Shown: piece after piece, positions 1 to 4,729 of the stretch | How the letters are laid out: every line of letters begins with the position of its first letter | How positions within the stretch are numbered: the first letter of the stretch is position 1 | Assembly: GCA_017609695.1 (NCBI GenBank) | Contig: JAFCDM010000029.1 | Span: 1-6,707 of the forward strand | Direction: 5' to 3' | Source of the DNA: Candidatus Pacearchaeota archaeon | GTDB lineage: Archaea > Nanobdellota > Nanobdellia > Pacearchaeales > GW2011-AR1 | Length of the DNA: 6,707 nucleotides | Translations under genes and position numbers: made by a program | Notes under the pieces: generated by a model | Seen by the model: only the letters and a program-made list of their open reading frames with translations | Told to the model about the DNA's origin: nothing | Database searches by the model: none

Positions 1-2
1 TC

Positions 3-1145
3 TTCCCTGGAATCCATATAAATCTTATTGCAATAATACTTTTAGGATTTTCAGCAAGTCTACTTAATTTAACAACTCCTTTAATTTTAGTGATTTTCAT
101 AACTTCTATGGCAATTACTCATACCTTCTTAGATTTTATTCCAAGTATTTTTCTTGGAGCCCCTGATGAAGATTCAATTTTATCTATTCTTCCTGGACAC
201 AAATTATTATTAAAAGGACATGCACATTCTGCAGTTCTCTTAACTCTTTATGGAAGTTTAACTGCCCTAATTATTATTTTAATATTTACTCCTTTATTCA
301 TTTACATATTACCAAAAGTTTATCCTTATATCCAAAGAATAATGTGGATAATCTTAATCTTAATTTCTGGTTATCTAATCTTTTCTGAAAAAAATAAAAA
401 ATTATGGGCCTTAATCATTTTTCTTTTAGCAGGATTTCTTGGAATAGCTTCTTTAAATCTAAATTTGCAAGAACCACTCTTACCATTATTAACTGGTTTG
501 TTTGGAGCAAGCAATCTTTTGATTAGTATAAATCAAAAAAACAAAATCCCAAAACAAAAAATAATTTCATTCAGAAAAATAAGATTTAAAAAATCATCTT
601 TAATAAAAGCCTCTCTTTCATCTATAATTGCAAGCCCATTTACAGCATTTTTACCAGGCTTAGGTGCATCACAAGCAGCAGTAATTGGTAATGAATTCAC
701 AGAACTTAATCAAAGAGAATTTTTATTTCTTTTAGGAGCAATAAATACCATTGTTATGGGGCTTTCTTTCATAGCCCTCTACTCAATTCAAAAAACAAGA
801 ACAGGTGCAGCAATAGCAATTTCAAAACTTCTACCAGAATTAACCTTAATCCATTTAGGATATATAATCGCAACAATAATCATATCTGGGATAATAGCCT
901 CGCTCATAACAATATCCCTCTCAAAATTTATAGCAAGACATATTCATAAATTTAATTATTCAAAACTATCAATAGTAGTTTTAGTTGTTCTACTAACAAT
1001 AACAATTTATTTTACTGGATTTTTAGGAGTATTAATCTTCATAGTTTCAACTTCCTTAGGAATAACCACAATTCTCTTAAACATCAGAAGAATGCATTTA
1101 ATGGGGGCTTTACTTATCCCAACAATCTTATTTTATTTAATGTAA
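3..1145 (+). CDS. TctA/DUF112-family integral membrane protein (COG1784 type), N-terminus off the left edge
   Basis: Polytopic membrane protein of the TctA (DUF112, PF01970) family. The frame is open from base 3 with no stop. The GTG at 90 is an internal codon, because the 29 preceding codons already encode conserved sequence beginning FPGIHIN. About 380 residues are visible and perhaps 20-25 are missing. Typical marks are the first PG motif (PGIHIN, visible residues 2-7), the conserved block HTFLDFIPSIFLGAP followed by LPGH, the LLTGLFGASNLL segment, and the second PG motif FLPGLGASQ (about residues 216-224). The two PG motifs fit the two-halves architecture of the family. Many hydrophobic segments follow, and the end is an MGALLIPTILFYLM tail. 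Bacterial TctA is the large permease subunit of tripartite tricarboxylate transporters. This archaeal type is usually encoded without TctB or TctC, and neither is visible here, so its substrate is unknown. Its stop overlaps the end of convergent accA by 9 bases. Confidence 0.87.
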   Translation, partial: FPGIHINLIAIILLGFSASLLNLTTPLILVIFITSMAITHTFLDFIPSIFLGAPDEDSILSILPGHKLLLKGHAHSAVLLTLYGSLTALIIILIFTPLFIYILPKVYPYIQRIMWIILILISGYLIFSEKNKKLWALIIFLLAGFLGIASLNLNLQEPLLPLLTGLFGASNLLISINQKNKIPKQKIISFRKIRFKKSSLIKASLSSIIASPFTAFLPGLGASQAAVIGNEFTELNQREFLFLLGAINTIVMGLSFIALYSIQKTRTGAAIAISKLLPELTLIHLGYIIATIIISGIIASLITISLSKFIARHIHKFNYSKLSIVVLVVLLTITIYFTGFLGVLIFIVSTSLGITTILLNIRRMHLMGALLIPTILFYLM

Positions 1146-2147
1146 TCTCTTTTTAGTTTTTTGTTTAATAGAATCAGTCCCAAAACTTATTAATCTTTTA
1201 TATCTTTCATCTAATAAATCTTCTAAACTTTTTCCATTTAATTCATTTAAAGTTCTTACAATATATTCTTGAACATTATGAAAAGTTCGCTGATGATGCC
1301 TATGGGCTCCTCCTAAAGGTTCCTTAATAATATCATCAATTAATCCCAAACTTAATAATTTTTTACTAGTTAATCCAAGAACTTTTGCATATTCTGGAGC
1401 TTTTGTTAAATTCCCCTCTAAAATCGCTGCACAACCTTCAGGAGAAATAACAGAATAAAAAGAATTTGCTAACATTGCAAACCTATCTCCAACCCCAATA
1501 GCTAAAGCTCCCCCACTACCTCCTTCTCCAATAACTATTGAAATTATCGGAACCTTTAATCTTGACATTTCTCTTAAATTCATTCCTATTGCACTTGCCT
1601 GCCCCCTTTCCTCTGCCTCAATTCCAGGATAAGCACCAGGAGTGTCAATAAAACTTACAACTGGAACCCTATATTTTTCAGCAAGTTTCATTTTAAGCAA
1701 TGCTTTTCTATAACCTTCTGGATTTGCACACCCAAAATTACATTCAATTTTCTCTTTTGTTTTTCTGCCTTTATTTTGCCCAATAATCATTAATTTTACA
1801 TTTCCAATCTTTCCAAACCCAGTGATTATAATTCTATCATCTCCAAAACATCTATCTCCATGCAATTCCCTAAAATCTTTTATTAATCCTGTTTTATCAA
1901 TATAATCTTGAAAAATAGGTCTCTTAAAATGCCTTGCAATTTGCACAACCTGCCAACCATCTAAATCAGAATAAATTTTTCTAAGCCTAATTGCCTTCTT
2001 ACGCCTAATTTTCCTAATATCTGGAAGATACTTAATACCTCTCTTCTCCCCATCTTCCTCTAATTCTATAATTTGTTGATCATAGTCTAAAATCGGTTTT
2101 TCAAAATATAAATAAAACTTAGTATCTAAGGAATCTTTATTTTTCAT
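1137..2147 (-). CDS. accA: Acetyl-CoA carboxylase carboxyltransferase subunit alpha (bacterial type)
   Basis: With AccD, AccA forms the carboxyltransferase that moves CO2 from carboxybiotin to acetyl-CoA, giving malonyl-CoA in the cytoplasm. The 336-residue product aligns along its whole length with bacterial AccA (E. coli about 319). It has the N-terminal FEKPI segment, then SDLDGWQVVQIARH, GDRCFGDD, MIIGQNKGRKTKEKI, NPEGYRKAL, FIDTPGAYPG (about 166-175), EERGQ, GEGGSGGALAIGVGD (about 207-221, the oxyanion/CoA region of crotonase-fold carboxyltransferases), SVISPEGCA (232-240) and EPLGGAHR (276-283). The C-terminus carries about 15 extra basic residues. A TTG at 2156 would add three residues. 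I prefer the ATG at 2147 because it is an ATG and a TATA-like box is centred 27 bases upstream. There is no accD zinc-ribbon subunit, biotin carboxylase or biotin carrier gene in the window. Presence in an apparent archaeon suggests transfer from bacteria. Confidence 0.95.
   Translation of the reverse strand: MKNKDSLDTKFYLYFEKPILDYDQQIIELEEDGEKRGIKYLPDIRKIRRKKAIRLRKIYSDLDGWQVVQIARHFKRPIFQDYIDKTGLIKDFRELHGDRCFGDDRIIITGFGKIGNVKLMIIGQNKGRKTKEKIECNFGCANPEGYRKALLKMKLAEKYRVPVVSFIDTPGAYPGIEAEERGQASAIGMNLREMSRLKVPIISIVIGEGGSGGALAIGVGDRFAMLANSFYSVISPEGCAAILEGNLTKAPEYAKVLGLTSKKLLSLGLIDDIIKEPLGGAHRHHQRTFHNVQEYIVRTLNELNGKSLEDLLDERYKRLISFGTDSIKQKTKKRLH
1150..1162 (+). terminator. Possible oligo-T terminator after the TctA-family gene
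   Basis: Five bases after the TAA stop there is a T5 tract (1150-1154), then AG, then a T6 tract (1157-1162), with no hairpin. Archaeal RNA polymerase can terminate at T-tracts in the non-template strand, so this fits as the end of the TctA transcript. It lies antisense inside the 3' end of accA. Oligo-T is common by chance in AT-rich DNA. Confidence 0.4.
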
Positions 2148-2170
2148 TAAATTCAATTAATATGAACTAT

Positions 2171-2183
2171 TAATAAAGGTTTA
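2171..2183 (-). promoter_or_regulatory. Likely archaeal promoter of accA (BRE/TATA-like)
   Basis: On the minus strand TTTATTA occupies 2177-2171, preceded by TAAACC at 2183-2178 in the BRE position. The box centre (2174) is 27 bases before the A of the accA ATG at 2147. That is the usual TATA-to-start-site distance in archaea, so transcription would begin at or next to the start codon (leaderless). No Shine-Dalgarno sequence precedes this ATG, which agrees. The element suggests accA can be transcribed separately from the PurF-like gene upstream. Confidence 0.5.
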
Positions 2184-2189
2184 GTAAAT

Positions 2190-2216
2190 AAAAAACAATA
2201 AAAATTATTTCAAAAA
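2190..2216 (-). terminator. Oligo-T tracts after the PurF-like gene
   Basis: Just after the TGA stop of the PurF-like gene, the minus strand has T5 (2216-2212), T4 (2204-2201) and T6 (2195-2190), with no clear hairpin. This fits intrinsic archaeal termination at successive T-tracts and would separate the PurF-like transcript from accA, whose promoter follows at once. Base composition weakens the call. Confidence 0.4.
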
Positions 2217-2220
2217 CTCT

Positions 2221-3663
2221 TCATTTACAAGAATCACACTCTCTCCAACAACCAGAACATAATTTTTCTTCAGGCAAACCAATAGCAGAAACCATCCCTT
2301 TTTGACCATACCTAGGATACTTTAAACTAGTTAATCCTAAATCTCCTCTTATTACATCAATCATCTTAGCATATTTTTCAGAATCTTCATTTAAATAAGG
2401 AGTTAAATCAAAATCTTCTTTGCCTTCTACTTTCCTCATAGCTTGTCTTGCAACTAAATCAAACACAGATTTCGATCTTGAAAAATTCAAATACTCACAA
2501 CCCATAGTTAAAGGAGGACAAGAAGGCCTCATATGCACTTCTCTTGCACCACAGTTAAATAATTCCTTGACTTTTCTTCTTAATTGAGTGCCTCTAACAA
2601 TAGAATCTTCAGTAGATAAAATACTGAACCCCTCAATCAATTCTTTAATAGGAATCAATTTATATTGTGCTACAATATCCCTATTTTCCTGTTCTTGAGG
2701 CATAAAACTTCTTTGATAAGTTGCAGTATATTTAACAAAGGGTCTTTTAAATGGCAAACCACTTACATGACTATATCCAAGTCCACTCGCAGTCCCAGAA
2801 TCAGGAATCCCAGTAACATAATCTACTTTCAAAACACCATTTTCAATATCTTTTTTATCCATCCCCGCTAATAATTTCCCAAAATTATATCTTGTAACCT
2901 CTGAATTTATTCCTTCATATGAAGATCCTGGAAAACCATAATAAATATACAAAAAATCACAAATCTGTAATTTATTTCCTGGTTTTTTTAATTGTTTATA
3001 ACCTTGGTTTGTTATAATCCCAATTTCCCCTGGACCAAGATAATTATAATTCTCAACACCAAAACCTAAATTTGGAAATGCACAAGTTTCAAAAGTAACA
3101 GCAGTTGCTCTATCCTTTTGACCAACAACAAGAGGTGTTCTTCCAAATTTGTCTCTTGCAATTAAAATTCCTTCATTATTCAATAAAAGTATAGAAGAAC
3201 TCCCTTCAATTGAATCCTGCATAAGTTGTATACCCTCGACATAATTTTTACCTTGATTAATTAAATAAGCAATAACCTCTGTAGGATTTGCTTTTCCCCC
3301 AGACATATCTGCAGAAAAATGAATATTTTTTTTATGTGCTTGCTCAACTAATTTCACTAAATTACTAATTTTTCCAACATGTGCAATAGCATAATCCCCT
3401 AACTTAGAATTAATATATAATGGCTGAGGTTCATAATCACTTATAACTCCAATAGACATATCTGCTTTAACATTTTTTCTAAAATCAAAAAGCTGAGGCC
3501 TAAACGGTTGCATAGAAATTCCTTTTATATGATATTGAATTTCTTTTCCATCAAAAGCAGCCATACCTCCAAACTTTGTTCCTAAATGAGAATGATAATC
3601 CGTACCCCGAAAGACATCCCCAACACAATTCTCTTCTGCAACAACACCAAAAACTCCACTCAT
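2221..3663 (-). CDS. PurF-family (amidophosphoribosyltransferase-like) protein with a degenerate glutaminase domain
   Basis: 480 residues: an N-terminal class II glutamine amidotransferase fold (about 1-230) and a C-terminal type I phosphoribosyltransferase domain (about 250-480). True PurF makes 5-phosphoribosylamine from PRPP and glutamine, the first step of purine synthesis. PRTase features are intact: IPDSG (286-290), RSFMPQEQ (318-325), the PRPP loop EDSIVRGTQ (352-360), then a GAREVHMR-type strand. The four Cys matching the Bacillus PurF [4Fe-4S] ligands are present: ETC194AF, GC389EY and C469SGC472. Two more Cys (476, 479) close the protein. The glutaminase site is not intact. The start is MSGVFG, with Ser2 where the catalytic Cys should be. 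The HxRY-type Arg motif reads GVISD (72-76), HNGN reads HVGK (95-98), and the Asp of the D(S/T)E motif is Pro in NPTE (126-129). From memory, some bacterial PurF-like proteins share the YHSHLGT and NPTE marks. I chose the ATG at 3663 over 3684 because AAGGTG lies five bases upstream and it puts Ser2 in the nucleophile slot. Annotating this as plain purF would overstate the function. Confidence 0.85.
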   Translation of the reverse strand: MSGVFGVVAEENCVGDVFRGTDYHSHLGTKFGGMAAFDGKEIQYHIKGISMQPFRPQLFDFRKNVKADMSIGVISDYEPQPLYINSKLGDYAIAHVGKISNLVKLVEQAHKKNIHFSADMSGGKANPTEVIAYLINQGKNYVEGIQLMQDSIEGSSSILLLNNEGILIARDKFGRTPLVVGQKDRATAVTFETCAFPNLGFGVENYNYLGPGEIGIITNQGYKQLKKPGNKLQICDFLYIYYGFPGSSYEGINSEVTRYNFGKLLAGMDKKDIENGVLKVDYVTGIPDSGTASGLGYSHVSGLPFKRPFVKYTATYQRSFMPQEQENRDIVAQYKLIPIKELIEGFSILSTEDSIVRGTQLRRKVKELFNCGAREVHMRPSCPPLTMGCEYLNFSRSKSVFDLVARQAMRKVEGKEDFDLTPYLNEDSEKYAKMIDVIRGDLGLTSLKYPRYGQKGMVSAIGLPEEKLCSGCWRECDSCK

Positions 3664-3668
3664 TTTTA

Positions 3669-3674
3669 CACCTT
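3669..3674 (-). promoter_or_regulatory. Shine-Dalgarno site that sets the PurF-like start
   Basis: AAGGTG on the minus strand (3674-3669) lies five bases before the ATG at 3663. It resembles the archaeal anti-16S consensus GGTGA. It supports the inner ATG over the in-frame ATG at 3684, which has no such site and would add seven residues in front of the position where this family needs its N-terminal residue. Confidence 0.6.
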
Positions 3675-3702
3675 TTTCAGGCATTAAAAAACAAACCTTG
3701 TT

Positions 3703-3739
3703 TTTTAAAACAATCTATACTAAAACATATATTTTAAAA
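3703..3739 (-). promoter_or_regulatory. Candidate TATA boxes for the PurF-like gene
   Basis: Two TATA-like elements lie on the minus strand of the divergent intergenic region: TTTTAAAATATA (3739-3728) and TTTTAAAA (3710-3703). The nearer one would start RNA around 3680, giving a leader of about 17 bases that contains the AAGGTG site. The farther one would give a leader of about 40-45 bases. The sequence alone does not decide between them, and both are AT-rich matches. Confidence 0.3.
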
Positions 3740-3784
3740 ACAATATCTTAAAATTTTCAACACAAAATCCTCCAATTAGTTAGG

Positions 3785-3792
3785 TTTATAAA
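3785..3792 (+). promoter_or_regulatory. Archaeal TATA box of the lipoprotein gene
   Basis: TTTATAAA (3785-3792), preceded by GTTAGG, is centred about 27 bases before the ATG at 3816. No Shine-Dalgarno sequence lies between the box and the ATG (the spacer is AT-rich), so the mRNA is probably leaderless. This is the clearest promoter in the window and one of the better arguments for an archaeal host. Confidence 0.6.
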
Positions 3793-3815
3793 TCCTTAAT
3801 TAATAAAAATCTAAA

Positions 3816-4718
3816 ATGAAAATCAACAAAAAGAAACCAAACAGATTAAAACAAACATTAATGTCTATTCTATTAGCCACAACATTAGCCTTTAATTCTT
3901 GCACTACTCAAAAAACTCCTGCTTCAATTCAATCAAGACCTAAAATAAATCTACCTAAAATATCTATAAAACAATCTTTCACTACTACATTTGAAGGTTA
4001 TTTAAGAAATTTTCAAAATGCTTCTGATTATTTTGAAATTTATCAAGAAGAATTCAATGGAGAATATGAAAAGGAAAAAAGAAGATTAAAAACCCTTGAA
4101 CAAAAGATAAGGGTAGATAATTTAATGAATTATAGATTCTTAACAACAAGAAGAGATTCACTCCTAGACTTAGAAGCACAAGATAGTCTAGGAAAATTTA
4201 TTGCAAATTTAGGGAAAGATTCCCTTAAAGATAGCTTCAATAAATTTGATGTAGTTATTGAAATCCAACAAGGATTAAAATCAAGATTTTTTCCTCAAAA
4301 ACAAAAGAATCAAACACCCTCAAAACAAAAAACACAATCTTATATTTCAAAATTAACTCATGCCTCACAAATTGATTTAGGAATTAAACCTGAAATTTAT
4401 AGTGGAAATTTTGATTTAAGAACTTATGCCAAATTAACTGATTTCCACCTATTAGGGTTAGGAATTAACCAAGGAAAAATTGAATTTGGAACAGATATTT
4501 TTAGAATAAGACTTGGTAAATTATTACAAAATAACTGGCTTGCTTATTTTACGTATGGAGTAGAAAATTTTAACACAAAAAAAACAGATTTAAGTTTATA
4601 TAAAAGCTATAGTGAAAACACAGGACTTTCAATAACAATAGGGTATGGGGAAGAAAATATAATCCAGACACCTACTAAAGAATATTTTATAGGGATAAAT
4701 TTAATTAAAGGATTCTAA
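3816..4718 (+). CDS. Putative secreted lipoprotein, unknown function, beta-rich C-terminal half
   Basis: 300 residues, no family recognised. Residues 1-12 are strongly basic (KINKKKPNRLKQ). A hydrophobic stretch follows (about 14-26), then FNSC with Cys29, a plausible although imperfect lipobox (Ser at -1). The mature protein would then be lipid-anchored on the outside. Residues 30-55 are Pro/Thr/Ser-rich and look like a linker. Residues about 58-160 are charged and helix-prone, possibly coiled coil (EYEKEKRRLKTLEQKIR). A Gln/Lys linker (161-175) follows. From about 183 to 300 there are short alternating polar/hydrophobic stretches rich in Gly, Tyr and Phe (for example FHLLGLGINQGKIEFGTDIF), ending FIGINLIKGF. 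This pattern resembles a small beta-barrel or beta-sandwich, and the terminal Phe recalls bacterial outer-membrane strands, but that is only a resemblance. The start is supported by the TATA box 27 bases upstream. It is transcribed divergently from the PurF-like gene and ends 11 bases from the convergent LamG gene. The gene itself is certain; the function is unknown. Confidence 0.85.
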   Translation: MKINKKKPNRLKQTLMSILLATTLAFNSCTTQKTPASIQSRPKINLPKISIKQSFTTTFEGYLRNFQNASDYFEIYQEEFNGEYEKEKRRLKTLEQKIRVDNLMNYRFLTTRRDSLLDLEAQDSLGKFIANLGKDSLKDSFNKFDVVIEIQQGLKSRFFPQKQKNQTPSKQKTQSYISKLTHASQIDLGIKPEIYSGNFDLRTYAKLTDFHLLGLGINQGKIEFGTDIFRIRLGKLLQNNWLAYFTYGVENFNTKKTDLSLYKSYSENTGLSITIGYGEENIIQTPTKEYFIGINLIKGF

Positions 4719-4729
4719 CCAAACCATAT

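Noticed and set aside
90..92. GTG as the start of the TctA-family gene
   Set aside because: The frame is open to the left edge, and codons before it encode the conserved PGIHIN motif, so the real start is outside the window.
2154..2156. TTG start for accA
   Set aside because: It adds only three residues. The ATG at 2147 has the better start codon and the expected TATA spacing.
2665..2871. 68-codon plus-strand open frame
   Set aside because: It lies wholly antisense inside the conserved PRTase part of the PurF-like gene and has no recognisable domain. It is a by-product of the AT-rich composition.
2221..3663. Frameshift or assembly error as the reason for missing glutaminase residues
   Set aside because: The frame is continuous, and the regions around each lost residue are well formed and collinear with PurF, so coherent divergence is more likely than an error.
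3682..3684. Upstream ATG of the PurF-like gene
   Set aside because: It has no Shine-Dalgarno sequence. It would add seven residues before the position where the family's N-terminal residue is exposed, and the AAGGTG site belongs to the ATG at 3663.
3685..3815. Riboswitch or small RNA gene in the divergent intergenic region
   Set aside because: Only AT-rich promoter-like sequence is seen. There is no stable GC-containing stem or recognisable aptamer core.
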